Assembly: GCF_000276665.1 (NCBI RefSeq)
Contig: NW_004955423.1
Location: forward strand, 1,228,998-1,292,997
DNA length: 64,000 nucleotides
Source: Chinchilla lanigera
Taxonomy: Eukaryota > Chordata > Mammalia > Rodentia > Chinchillidae
Direction: 5' to 3'
Both the position numbers and the translations under genes were made by a program. A model generated the notes under the pieces. That model was not told where the DNA came from and did not search any database. It saw only the letters and a list, made by a program, of their open reading frames with translations. Of this stretch, positions 33,662 through 47,600 are shown one piece after another. Every line of letters starts with the position of its first letter. Position 1 is the stretch's first letter.

Positions 33662-35526
33662 GCTTGAAGAATACAGCATATGCAATCACAAAAATGCCAA
33701 AATGAAAAGTCACTAGGCTTCAAACATATAGTACATTATCAGATGCAGTAAAATATTAACCTGAACTCTGCATCAGAAAGAAAAAGGTATGGAAAAATAC
33801 CTAAGTTATTTACTTGAGAAATAGATACATGTAAAATAGAAAGTATAAGCATGTTACAGTACAAATTAGTAAAGCCAACACTTATTATTTCTCTAGACTA
33901 GACTACCTTTGGTACTTTAACTTTTTAAAAAACAATTCCTTCCATTTTGTCCAAATATACTTCATGGGTGTGATATCAATGAAGTAACTTCAACTGAAAA
34001 CATGCATCAAAATTATTAACCTTCTCATTATGTGGGTGAAGTGTATTTGATAAATATATAACACTATTTCCCTTTTCTAAAACTGAAAAATATAATCATT
34101 AACATATCTAATACTTATAAACTTTACTTATTTAGTTCTTCAATTAAAATTGGAATCCTTGCAACGAGGATCTATTTGGGGGCTTGGTGAATATAGAAAT
34201 TCAAATGATTTGGCAATTGACATAGGAATTTAATTACTTCATATTATCTTAATTGGCTTTTACTTTCTGTTCCCCAAATACAAACAATACCGCAATTTCT
34301 CCATATGCTAGATTCCTATAACAATCACTACTGTTCTCTATTTATTGGAACCAAATTAAAGCTTCTCCCTTTTAATAAGCAGGTTGAAACTATTTATGTT
34401 TCATATAGGGGTGAGAGGTTATGACACACTTTCTTAAACAAAACCAAACTTTTAAAGCTATCATTCAATTATGATAAAGGAGACAATGGTGCCATTTCAA
34501 AAGGTAGCTGTGGACTCTAGGCCATCTAGTCAAGAAAATGTAAATGTAATGCTAAAAGCAAACAAGTAAACTACAGCTATAAGTTAAATTTTAAAAAGGG
34601 GGGGCCCTCTTTCATAGCAAGCATGCTCATTAGCTTTCATTTCCTTTCCTTGGCAAAGGTCTGAATATTTATAAACCTCAGTTAAACCAATGGAACCCAA
34701 GCAATTGTTTAACAAGTCCAGGTTATATACCTGAATATAAACATGGATGGACTAAGCAAGTAGTACTGTTAATTACTGAACGGGAGTGAAATAGGAAGAA
34801 TCATGACAGTCCTCAAAATTGGGCAGTCTTTGAAATGTAATAGCTTAGCTCACGATAAATTATGCTGTAATAAAACTAGTTTTTACCTCTACACAAAACA
34901 AAATTAAAAAAAACTCACCAAATTTATACTACTACTGAACACACTCTTTTCTACTTTTTCAATGTCTTATTTTGAAGTTTCTCTAAACAGTATGTATCTG
35001 AGTATATATATATATATATTTATTTATTACCTCTATATATATTCTTTTTAAAAGACAAAAAATTCAGATACAGAACTGAACTCTTTTTTTTAACCAACCT
35101 GATCCAATGTATTCTGAGTCATACCACACCAGACCTCAATTTAAAATTCCCAATTTTAGTTAAAAGGGCAGAAGAATTGTAAATGCAGATTAAGAGCTCA
35201 AAAATTTCACTGTATTTTTATAAACTTGAAGCATTCTGTAACACTGTTTATTGATCAAATAAAGGGCTCACTTGCTATCTAAAATTTCATAAACACCTTT
35301 AAAAATTCAAAATTGATATTATATTGAACCTTAAATTTTCAATAGTTCAAAGAGACAGTTTTTACATGTACAGCACACAATAGATGAAACTTAACAGTAG
35401 ACATCCTTAGAATACCAATGGTAAGTCCACCAAGATGGATACAAAATTAGAGATAAGCATTTCTTTCACTGTTTTGTTGTGCAAGAAAAAACATTTATAG
35501 AGGAAACAGAAACTCAGCTGGTGAAT
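33656..35526 (-). other. DR1: Probable DR1 3' untranslated region
   Basis: This 1.87-kb AT-rich block runs from the DR1 stop to an AATAAA on the minus strand (33656-33661), which is followed downstream by a GU/U-rich stretch. No B1 or ID insertion is visible in it, while flanking sequence carries one every 0.5-1 kb; that pattern suits a constrained 3' UTR. Further minus-strand AATAAA hexamers at about 34341-34346, 35021-35027 and 35246-35251 could give shorter isoforms. A TA-rich tract sits near 35003-35040. The true cleavage site is inferred, not shown. Confidence 0.6.
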
Positions 35527-35673
35527 TCAGATATCATCATCTTCTTCTTCATCTTGAGAAGATCCTGCTTGATTAGATGCACTAGCTGAGGCAGCAGCAA
35601 TCTGTGCTTGCTGGGCAGCTTGCTGCATTTGAAGCCATTCCTGTTGGGCCAATTCCGCTTGTTGCTGTCTAGC
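35527..35673 (-). CDS. DR1: DR1 coding exon 3 with stop codon
   Basis: Starts after the acceptor GATGTCTAG and encodes residues 129-176: a Gln/Ala-rich segment beginning ARQQQAELAQQEWLQ, a Ser/Ala run and an acidic tail DEEEDDDI, then TGA at 35527-35529. The Q/A-rich C-terminal domain is typical of metazoan DR1 and lies outside the histone fold. The reading frame continues exactly from exon 2, so this is the functional terminal coding exon and not a retrocopy. Confidence 0.97.
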   Translation of the reverse strand, partial: ARQQQAELAQQEWLQMQQAAQQAQIAAASASASNQAGSSQDEEEDDDI

Positions 35674-38600
35674 CTAGACATCAAAAACATAAAAGCAAAT
35701 AATACTTTTTAAAAACCAAGCATATATATTTCAGCTAAATGTAAGTTAAGCCAAGTAACAGATAGTCCTTACTAAACATGGGTATTTTCCAACTACTATA
35801 TAAATCTATGATCTTTTGTTCAAGTGAAGAAGTTGAAAATCTTCTGTTTTCTTTTGCATTTTTGAGAAAGGGTCTTACTATGCAGTTTAGGCTGGCTTTG
35901 AACTCACTATGTAGCACCAGGCAGGTGTCAAACTCCAGGGCATCCTCCTGCCTTAGCTTAGGATTACGAGCATGAGCCAATATGCCCAGCTAATGAGTTG
36001 AAAATGTTAAGAGAAAAAAATTACAATAATAATTCTCTTTGGCTCCTTCCCATTTTTCTCCCTTCCTTTCATTTCACTTAATTCTTCTGCCTCTTCAAAT
36101 TACAGTGAAAATGTTTCCCAAATGTATACCATACCTTCTCACTTTTATTACCTTTACTATTGCTGATATTCATTCTATTTTAAATTTCCTAATTTTTGCC
36201 TACTGATTTGCACCCGTTTTCCAAGTCAAACTGAAATACTATTTTTTCCTTCCAGTATTAGTCAAGGTATGACCAGGAGACAGGAATCACACCACTTAGG
36301 AACAGAAAGAATTTAATATAAGTATTAAAGCATAAAGTTGGTAACAGGCAACTAAAAAGACCGGAACAGAACATTACGATATCATGGAGGTAGCAACAGC
36401 AGGGAGCAGTCACTAACTCTAAAACTGGGCAATCAAAGGACAAGGCTGGAATCTTTAAAGTAACAACCACATGGAACTGAAACTCAGACCTCTAAAGAAA
36501 GAGCATAAGTTATCTGGTGCTAACATATCTAAGCTTGGAACAGGACCCAAGGTTTGGGATCCATACCCCCTGAAAAGGAGGGTACAGGTTCAGGCTGGTT
36601 CTCTAGGTATCAGAGAAAATGTGGACTGGATTCAGCTCTTCACAAGACAAACTGACACAGCCAGGGTAAAGAAGTGCACCTGGCTTTGCTCAAAGTAAAT
36701 GGAAGCCAAGGGGAAGTAAAAGAAGCAAAAACCCCATTTATGTTCCCTTGCCTCACAAACTCCCTCTGAAACCCTCTGCTGGTGTCAGTCTAATGAAGAG
36801 TTAGCTAGCAGAGGTGATGTGCAGTACAAACCACCTCATATGCATATGGTAGCCCTTTCTCACATGCGACTTCACTTTCTTAAGTTTTAGTTACTCACAC
36901 AATCAAACTACAGTAATAGAAAATTCCAGAAGTAAGTAAGTCTTAAATTGTGTGCCACTTTGAGCAGCATGATAAAAGCTCACATTGCCCATGTTATATA
37001 CGCTACCTACTCATGAGTCACTGAGTAGCTGTCTTGGTTATCAGATCGACAGATATAGTACTACAGTTTTTGTGTGTAGGCTCTGGACGGTTTCAGATAT
37101 CCACTGGGGATCTCCTGCAGACTGTGTGCGTGGTGGCTGTGGTGGGGTAATGTTTGAGGTCCAGTCACAAAGCAGAGCATAGAAAGCTGAATTTTGGGTT
37201 AAGACAATGCTCAGCAGCTGAAACACTTTTATATCCCCAAAATATTATGTGACCATACATATGATTTCCTATTTATATATGTGATTTCCTTCTCATTAAA
37301 GTTAACCTCATATCACAGGTATCTTCTTCATCAAAGTATTCAGCCAATGTTACAATTGTTAATATATCTATTATATCTTTCCTACAAGGCACTAAGTTTC
37401 TTAAGTACAAGAATGATACAGTACTTTCATCTTTGTATATCTGTAGCACCATACATAATATCTTATGTATAGTGGAGACTCATGTTAATTGAATTTTTAC
37501 TTTACAAATATTGAGGGCAGGAATTAGGTGGTTTTAGTGAAGGTGAAAGTCATGAAGCAGAAGGTGAAAATGAATATAATTTCCTTGGGGAAGATCTAAG
37601 TAAAGACAGAACTACTCAGAGACTAATAAAGGAAAAGGTATGTGCTTTTTTTAAAATATCAAGAAGGAAAATGAAAACTGAAGTCACTGAATTTGGTGAT
37701 TAGATGTCTCTGTGGGAGGACAGAGGTCAAATCATAAGGAATAAGTGGTATAAATTCTAAAATATGTAGCATAGTCATTACAAAAAAAGATGGAAGAGAA
37801 ACCCTCATACATGGTTACAGGCAGAGGAAGAAGTGACTGAGGAAAAGACTAAAGGTATTAGAACAAAACAACAGAATTTTTTTTCTGTTTTGCAGTAAAC
37901 CAAAATATCCTTTTCCCCTGGGCATGGTGGCACATGCCTGTAATCCCAGCGCTTGGGAGGCTGAGGCAGGAGGATCATTATGAGTTCAAGACCAGCCTAG
38001 CTACAGAGTGAGCTCATGGCCAGCCTGAACTGCATAGGAAGACCCTGCCTCAAAAGACAAAAAACAAAAACAAAACAAAAACAAAAACAATATCTTTTTC
38101 CTTTGTAAATTAGAAAGTAAGTATTCTAATAACTGTTTTCACCTGTCTTTATAAAGAAGTATAAGGAACACAATTCTAACACACTGGTATGTTTACTTCT
38201 ATATCAGGAATATCACAAGAGCTCAAAAGGGACTAACAGTGCTTCACTAAAAACATATCAGCTTTCATGAGATGCTGATCTAATATGTTTATTTTTTAAA
38301 GGGTATGACAGTAAAAGACATATCGTCATTAATTAATCCTCAAAACACTCCCCTTACTTTGAACATACTTATCCCACCATTCTTGTCACTTTCTGAAGCA
38401 GCTAGTCTTTAGTCACACTGCTGTGATGGTCTTGATGTCTTGAATTAATTCAAAATATTACTTTTCATGGTCATTTTGACTTTAGAGAACAGCTGGAAGT
38501 CACATGGTGCCAGATTCAGTTAAAAAGGTAGACGACAACATATCATACTTGTGCCTGTCTTCCACTGGATGACACTGAGAAGCCACAAGCACCATATTTT

Positions 38601-41600
38601 TTATCATACCTTATGAAGACACTCCTGAAAGATAACTTCCATTTTTAAAATTTAAACATGCACTGTTTTTTTTATCAATTCTTGCTTACTTTTCTCTTTG
38701 AATATAAAAGCATTCCTGTCCTTTTAAAAATTATTGTTGAGCCAGGTGTGGTGGCACATGCCTGGACAGTAATCCCAACACCGGGGAGTAATCCCAACAC
38801 ACATGCCTGTACAGTAATCCCAATCCTGAGGCAGGAGAATCACTGTGAGGTCAGTTCATGGTCAGATGGGCTACATAGTGAGTTCAAGGCCAGCTTGAAC
38901 TACACATGAGACCCTGTCTCAAAAAAAAAAGCCAAAATAAAAATACAAAAAAATTACTGTAGACTAATACAATTTGTATTCATTTCTATAAATTAACATT
39001 TTTCAGCAATGTTTAATTTCATTTTCTCCTCCTTGCCTTCAAACCCAAATATCCCAAGCAATTTTCTTCTAAAATGAGGGGGAGCCACCTGTAACAGTAG
39101 CCAGCATTTGGGAGATTGAAGCAGGTGGATCAATGTAAGTTCATGGCCAGCCTGGGCTACACAGTGAATACAAAACCAGCCTGAACTACATAGTGAGACA
39201 CATAGCAAAAAACTAACCAACCAACCCAATGAACAAATGAACAAACAAATGAATGAATGAATAAAAGGGTGATAGAGGTAAGTAAGCATATACTTTGTAA
39301 TTCACTACTTCTTTGGGGTATTTTCATTATTTTTTAAAATTTTTATTAACACATTTGCAGTACATGATTACATTCATTATGGGGAGTTGGTAAATATACA
39401 TAACACATCTTTTTCATTATGTTTTAAAGTTCTTACTCCCACATACTAAAATGATTCATTTATAATTTATAGTTAACATTAATCTTGATGTATTAAAGGC
39501 TTCTTCCTTCTAAATATTTGCTCCTAGCTTCAAATGAGGCTATCACTGTTTGTATTTAAAATACTAAAAAGGAAATAAAATGATTTAAAAACAAGGTATT
39601 TATTGGTTCCTTTTATACTAATAACTTAAATATTTTGTGCTCTTAGGAAGAAATGCAAGGCAGCTGCTATAACTACTTCTTTCTGATCTTCTCACAAAAG
39701 TGAGAAATACTAGGGATCTTCACCCAGAGGCCAGAATAAAAAAGCAAGGAGGTAAGGAAAAAGAATTTTAAAAAACCAGATGGTCAGGATAGAGAGGTGA
39801 AGGCAGATATGGCAGGTGGTCCAATTATTTCTCTTTTTTTTTTTCTCAATTATTTCTTTAATGTATCTTTTGGCCCTATTTTTAAAAATTCTATGATAAA
39901 TTTAAGCAGAAAGTGGTAGGCACAGCATGGGTATGTATTATAGAAAGAATACAGATTTGGGAATAAAAAGACATGTCTTTAAACATAGACTCTAACACTT
40001 CCTAAATTTCTAACCTTACCTATTTTATGTAAGTCAATTTTCCCCAGTAGACTGTATTCTACAACAACTGAAACCACATCTCCCCTGCCCCCTGTGGTTA
40101 CGTGTGCACTGGTACCAGGGACAAACCAAGAGCCTTGCATACTGGGCAAGTATGCTACCACTGAGGTACACATACTAACACTTTTAAAAAAAATTTTATT
40201 TTGAGGCAGGGTCTCATAAAGTTAGCCAGGCTCACCTTAAACTTGCCATCGTCCTACCTCAGCCTTGTGAACAGCTGGAATTACAGGTGTATGCTACTAC
40301 ACCTGACATTATGCCTCTTTTGTTGATTATAATAAATCTTGCACTTTGCACAATGCCTGACAAATAATGAGGACTTCAGTAAATAGCTAGAAGAAATGAA
40401 TCATTTTGATGGAGACCACTATGAAGCAGTCCTAAGTAGGACTTAAATGAACCAACTGGCTTTTCATGTCTACTTGTGAATCTGTCCAAAGCCTAAGCCA
40501 CATGTCTGGAAGTGAGTGACAGACTCATAGTAAATGAACCTCTGTGAGTCATTAATCCCTACTAAAACTTGTAATGGTGGATGAAGCCAGAAAGCTTCAA
40601 AGGATAAGACAAGATCACAGCTAAGGACACCTGGATCAGATCTCTACTAGATAAAGACTACAGCTTCAGGCATCTCACTCCTGGGTAGATTAGTTTAATC
40701 TTTATTAAGGATTAACTTAATACTTACTTGGAGAAGTCCTTGAGTGGTTCTGCCCTTCTTGAGTACTCCCCTCCCTTCTTCTGATAACCAGATAAATATG
40801 GGCCACCCAGAGAAGGTCTTGGTTTTAGCCCCAAGAGAATCTCAAATTCTGTGAGAGGGCTTTGATCCTCCTGGAGCCTGAAATCACTCCATTTGCCTCT
40901 TTTTATTTAGCCTTTGCCATACACTTGTTTGGGAGATTTTGGACCTGATCAGGCTGCAATAACTAAGGGATATTATTAACCTGATATCTCATGCAAGTTT
41001 TTTTTTTTACCTGAGTCGCTTTCTTAATGTGTAAACAGACATAACAAAATATATACTATTTAATAAAAATTTTGTAGGGTATATAAAATGTCTAGCAGAA
41101 TATTTTCTATCAGCATATACAGTGGCATCTTGGTTCATGAACTTGATTTTTTTCCACAATTCTGGTCGCAAACTGAGTTGGATGAGAATGGAACCAAATT
41201 CAATGGTGAGGTTTAATGTTGACTTTTTTTGGAAATTTGATTCAGTTCTCATCCAGTTCAGTTTGCGACCAAACTCATGGATAGCACTGAGTCCGAGAAC
41301 CAAGGTACCACTGTATTTACTTTGGCACACTGTAGGTAATCTGCAAAAGCGAAGAATCAGAATAAATAATAGCCATTAGTGTTTTTTTTTTTCAAAACAT
41401 CCCTTTTCTTTGGTATCTTATATGTATTATAATACAGATACAATACTGTTTGCATGTGTTCATGAAGGCCTCAAAGGCTTTTTCTCTCTACTATCTCATG
41501 GGTTCTTAGGAAGATTAAATGAATTAATACAGGTAAATTACTTGGCAATATAATTAACACATGGTCAGAATTCAATAATTATTGGTAAGCTATATTTTTC

Positions 41601-44600
41601 TAGTTATTTTAAATGGTACCTTGCGTCTAGTGTCTATTAAGACCCAAATGCTAACTATAGTAACTGTTATGTCTGCAGGGAAATCAGCTATAATGCTAAT
41701 TTGGAAGAGTTTGCCTAAAACGATACTTCTTGGTTCTAATGGGTACTCTAGTAGCTGGGGGAAAACTCACTTTTGTTCAAGCTAAAACTTTCAAATAAGA
41801 GACTAGAACTCAGCAGAAAAACCCCAGCCATGCCACCTCCTCCCCTCATTTTTCTAAAACAGAAGGATAATACTATTTGATGTTATCCCTCATATACTAG
41901 GTCCATGATAGAGCTTTCATTAATCGCTGTGGCACACATGCCATAGGTTTGCCACCAGCTTTAGAGCTTTCATTGATCACTGTCATATGGCAGTTTCATA
42001 TGGCACTCAAGCCATATGGCAATTTCAGATGGTGCTCAAGCCATAGGTTCGCCACCACTGGACTAGATGTTAGAAACATAAAAACAAGAAAAAAGTAAAA
42101 TTTCTCCCTTTCTTTGTTCTATTGGCCCTTTAAAAAATGGAAATTTTAAAGATATGTAAAAGATCCAATTTAACTACAAATTAGATATTAATCAGATTTT
42201 CCTAGAGTGCTACTCATAAAATTTCACAGTCTTTGCTTATTAGCCCATCACTCTAAATCTTAAGGCTATTTAGGCCCCCTTTCCTTTTCTTTCATTCATT
42301 CAGTCATTTATGGTACGTGGTATTGAACCCAGAGCTTCACACTGAGCTACGTCCTCAGCCCTTTTTTCATTTTGAGATACGGTCTTGCTAAGTTGTCCAG
42401 GCTAGGCAAGATTTTCCTGCCTCAGCCTCCTAAAGGGTAAGATTACAAGCATGTACCACCTTTCAAGCTCTTAAATTGTCATTCTGCCTGAAAAAAATCA
42501 AAGTAAAATCTCAACAGTTTTTTGGAGTTGTTTCCTTTAGAAAACATGTTACTGCAAATATTTACTTTTATTATACCACAGTCAAACTGGCCAGCTCTAA
42601 ATATAAGACTCTATAATCAAGCAATCACCAAGAGAAAGAGAATCATTTTGGTATATTATGTTGAAATTTAGGAAGCAATTTTAAATACCTGAATGATTTC
42701 TATTAGCAAACAAGGTGAAGATTCAGATGAAAATAATTTAAAATGTATGACTTACTTTTGCAAATAATTCCTGTTGCTGTCTCAATAACTCTTCTTCAGG
42801 AATACCAAGGTTTTCCAAACGAGAACTGGCCTTTCTTCTTTTTAATGCTACCGTCTTGCATTCTTGTAAGACTTCTTTTACTTCACTGATGTAAGAGCCA
42901 AAGCCCAAACTTTCTAGTGCTAGAGAAATGAAAACATAAAAGGGTAATAAAATATAGCTTTCCTTCAACTAAGGAACATGAAGGTTTTGTGGCATTATTT
43001 TCCTGGAAGGGAAGGGATGTTGTTTTCTAATAACTTTACCTATTTTACAACAATTGTCTGAGACAAAATATTTTCATCAACTTTCTCAACGTTAGATTGC
43101 AAATTAGTTAAAACTTATACAACATTTCAAAGCAAAACCTTCACTTTCATTCTAATTTTTATAAGATCAAAGCACTTCCTGGGGGGGGGAAGGTCTAATT
43201 TAATAACGTGGTTTTAGTAAAAAAATATTTTTCACCTAGCACTCATAGTAAGTCAAACATCATTAAGTCAGACAAACTATAATAAGTACAGAAGACTATA
43301 AAGCTAGATGCATTAATAAAAAAGTCTCTCCTTTTTATTTTTCAGATTTAGAAAAAAAAATTTTACAAGAAAAATTATACGTTTTCAACTGAAACTCTTT
43401 TTGGCACTGGAGCTTTAAACCCAGGCCTCACACATGCTAGCAAAGCACTCTACTCTACTGAGCTACTTCTCCAGCAATGCAATGTACTCTCTAAATGACT
43501 TTTGTAATCAGAAAAGACAAGCCATAAAACTTCCTTTTCATTCACAGTATTCAATATTATATTTTATAGTTTTCTACATGTTGCTTCACACCTTAAGGGT
43601 ATATTCTGTAATTTGAGCCAATGATAACATTTAGGTGGTTAAAAAAGGGTAAATCAATATAGCTCATCAGTTCTTGTAGTCTTTCAACAATTGTAATGAA
43701 CCAAAAAGATGTTCTCAAATTCTAACTGTAGAAATTTGCTCTTCAAGAAAATCACCAAAGGTACCCTTAGAAATCCACATTCTCATATAAACTATAATTT
43801 TTAAGACATTGTGAATGATTCACAACTTTATTTTACATGTTATGCTGTTTTTATCAACCTTTTGAAGGTATAATCTGTTTTGTTGGTTTTTTTTGTTTGT
43901 CTTTTTTTTTTGAGACAGGGACTTGCTCTGCAGTTCAGGCTGGCCTTAAGCTCACTCTGTAGCCCAGGCTGGTCCCAAACTCACAACAATCCCCCTGCCT
44001 CAGCTTCCCAAGTGCTAGGATTACAGGTATGCGCCACCAAGCCTGGCTTGAGGGTATAATCTGATGCAAAAAGCAGATTACTATTTATTAATACGAGCTG
44101 TAATTAATTCACCCTTCTCATAACACACTCTACCTAAAAAACCTCAGAAAGGCATTATTCTGAATTCTGTGTATCACGGTTACCACATTATTCTTGACTT
44201 CAAGGAGCTTGGAACACAGTGGAAAAATAAGTGACTAGGCAGCCTGCATTTTTACTTAAACTGACATTTTTAAAGCATCAATTATAAAAGCCAAAGCTTT
44301 AGTTTTATCTTTTCTCTCTCTCATTTTTTTTCTTTTTTTTTTTGGTTGGGGAGGATAGGGTCTTACTATAAGGTTCAGACTGGCTTTAAAGTCACTTTGC
44401 TGTTCAGGCTGGTCTCAGACTCACAGGGATCCTTCTGCCTCAGCCTACCAAATGCTGGGATTACAGGTGTGTGCCACCATGCCAGGCTTTTCTTTTCTCT
44501 TTTTGAGGATACAAATATAATAGAGTATTTGGAGACAATACCAAAGGAAACCAAACGAAAGCTTATAGTTTCCCATCATATTCTAAACAAAGTCTGGTAA

Positions 44601-47600
44601 TTCTAGCCCTTTGGAGGCTGAGGCGGGAGGATTGCTGTGAGTTTGAGGCCAGCCTGGGCTACACAGTGAGTTCAAGGCCAGTCTGAACTAACAGTGAGAC
44701 CTGTCTCAAAAAAAAGTCTGATTTCCTCAGGCCTACACTAAGGTCCAGGATCTAAGGCCCTGTACCCTTGCAGCTTTATTTTTACCATTAAATCTCTGCA
44801 TACTTCTGCTATGTTGGACCACTCAGTGTTTCCCAACAAAAACCACAGCTTCCCACACTCATGGTGAGGGCAATGCATTAAAGGAAAAGATCAAATCACA
44901 CCTTCAAATTAAGTTTGTTCAATCCTTCCAGATATAATCTCCCCCTTTTGAAATGAAACACATCTAGAACTGAAACTTAGTTGGCAGTCTTTGTATAATG
45001 TGGGATATGTTGCTTAATATTGCTAAGCTTTTCAATGTATAGACTAAGAACAGCATCTATTTCATAATATCTTGCTGCAACTGAGACAATGTAGTAGGTA
45101 CAAGTAGTGGATACAAGCAATGTAGTGGGTAACCTAAGTCCAAATTGCTACAAATTGACTCCAAAGTCAATTAGCTGTGTGACCCTGAATCCTTTCAAGT
45201 CTGTTTACTCACCGCTAAAAAGAACAAAACAGTATCTGCCTCTCACTGGATCAGGGTGTTGAGAAGAATAAATGAATATAAATAAAGAGTGCAGGATGGA
45301 CTCTGGCCCCCCAGAGGAAACAAAATTAAATACACATGATTACAATGTTAGGGCTTGTAGGAACTAACAATTAATACATGCTTTTAACAGTCTCTAGCAT
45401 CTAAGAATCACCTAAACAACTTGGAATATGTTTTTCACCTTTATTTTTTCTCTTAAATTTAAAACAGTAGCCTAAAAAGTGTTTAAAACCTTACCAGCTA
45501 TACTTCATGACATTAAATTTAAGTTGAAATATATTTATAATATAAAATGTTAAATTTACAAAATTAACAAATCAACACAACAGAAAGTCCTTCAAAGTGG
45601 CATGAATTACTAGACAATAAAGAAAACACAAGGTCCAAGAATTTTTTCTTTCTTATTTGCCTTACAGTATTAAACATGACAATAATTGCCAACTACTAAA
45701 ACAAAACTTTAAAAAATCACTGGCTTAAGTCCACCAAGTTGTGGGGGGAGGAGAAAGAGAGAGGGAGGGAGGGAGAGAGAAAGGAGAGGGAAGGAGAGAC
45801 AGAGAGAGAGAACAAACAGAACAGAAGCCATTTTAGGCAGCTTAGTGAGACCCATCACATTTAAGGGTCAGAATATTGCTCTCAAAAAATTTGTAAGTCT
45901 AAGGTTAATACCTAATGTACTGAAGTATTAAAAGCTGCTATATATTATAGTACTGTCAAATAAATAGTGAAACAGGAGTGGCCACAATTTAATTTCACAA
46001 AATGCAGTGACTTTAACCTGAAGTATAAACACATTATAGATATAAAAAAAACTAGACCCAGCATCTTTGAAACAGCAAAATATTTTACATCACTGGTAGT
46101 CAGTGCCAAAGGAGAAATTAAAAAGGATAAGGGAAATGGCTCCTAAGCAGGGCTACAATTTGACTCAAGGCTGTGCTGGTTGTTTAGCATACAGTACTAT
46201 CATACCTAAAGAGGGTCATTCATACCATAAACATAACAGATTTTACGTTTATTATGTCACTTTTTCTGGCAGATGGTAGTAAAAGTTTTTGAGAAAGTAA
46301 TGACTTTTTCTAACTGGCTAAGTGGCTAAATTGCCCACGCTGGGTTAGCACTTGCAGTTTTCCTGCCTCAGCCTCTCAGAGTACTGGGATTTAAGAGGCA
46401 TGTATTACCATGCCCAGCTCAAAAGTTGGTCTTATTTTACAAAAGTAGTATGTCCCTTGCAAAGTTTTGTTATAACTTGAATTTGTGTGAATGACCATAC
46501 AGCAAATGAATAAAGTATTTTTTTCATTTAAAAAATTAGTAATGAGCTAGTCATGATGGCACACCTATATCCCATTTCTGGGGAGGCTGAGGCAGGAGTT
46601 CAAAACCCTCCTGGGCAATTAATTGAGACCTTCTCTCAAAATAAAAATAAAAAGGGGATGGGGAGGTAATTCAAATTCAATGCAAAGGTTCACTCCCCAG
46701 TAAATATTCTCCAATTTTTGTGGAGAGGGAAGAGTGTGATATATTTCACTTAAAATCAATTAAGAGGATAAGATGTTGGCCAAAGTGACTTTTTGGCTCA
46801 CTGGCATGGCAGATTTCTGAAGACCCTGAACAACCATACCCTTCTTGGTAAAACAACTCTCAGGAATCTAGGTCAACAATGAAGACATTATTGTCCATAT
46901 TTATATCATGCCAGAATCTACCATAAAGTTAACTATTGTACTTAGAAGTATTCAATAAGTAACTGTTGGGTGGTATAAGAAAAACAAAAACAAGATTTGG
47001 ACTGGGAATGCTGCTCCGTGGTAGAGAGCTTGCTTAGCATTCCAGAGGCCCTGAGTTCAACCCCTAGATCCCCTCTCCAAAAATTAATTTTAAGAAAAAA
47101 TATAATGAAAAGCACTTGATTAAGTGATAAACTGTACAGTCAAATTGTGTGTGTCCCTTAGGGGAAAAAAATGTATCTGCATGAATGACTATTTGGTCAA
47201 CACCATGCATCATTCTCATTATTACTGCACTTTCTCTGCAATCACTCAAATTCTCTGATTCCAAAACTACTTCACATTCACTTTCCAAAATAGATTGTGG
47301 TTTAGGCTTTAGAGCAAAGCTACTGAAAATGTGGTCCATGGACTTGTGCCAGATCTGCTTGTAATGGTTGCTGCTTATAACGGCTGTAATGAGTTAAGAA
47401 TGAAAATTCAAAGCAAGCATTTAAGAACCTTTATAAAAATTTGACAGAGTAATTTTATGTACATTGAATCTAATAAAAAAAAAAAACAGCTTTTAGCTCA
47501 CGTATGTTTTACATTTTGCTTTCCCAGTGATCCCTTTTTATTGTATTTTACAAGTGTGACAGCGACTGGAATTAAAAGAAATAAATAAAAGTCCTTCAAC

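Larger units (their letters stand above)
35674..42755 (-). other. DR1: DR1 intron 2 (7.1 kb)
   Basis: Bounded by GTAAGT on the exon 2 side and TAG on the exon 3 side. It holds several B1/ID SINEs, a Tigger-like relic, a mariner fragment near 38.3 kb, a palindromic Tc1/mariner-type MITE (41120-41313) and an hAT-like MITE (41903-42060), each listed separately. The rest (for example 37.1-37.9 and 39.4-40.1 kb) is AT-rich with no further coding signal that I can see. Confidence 0.9.
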
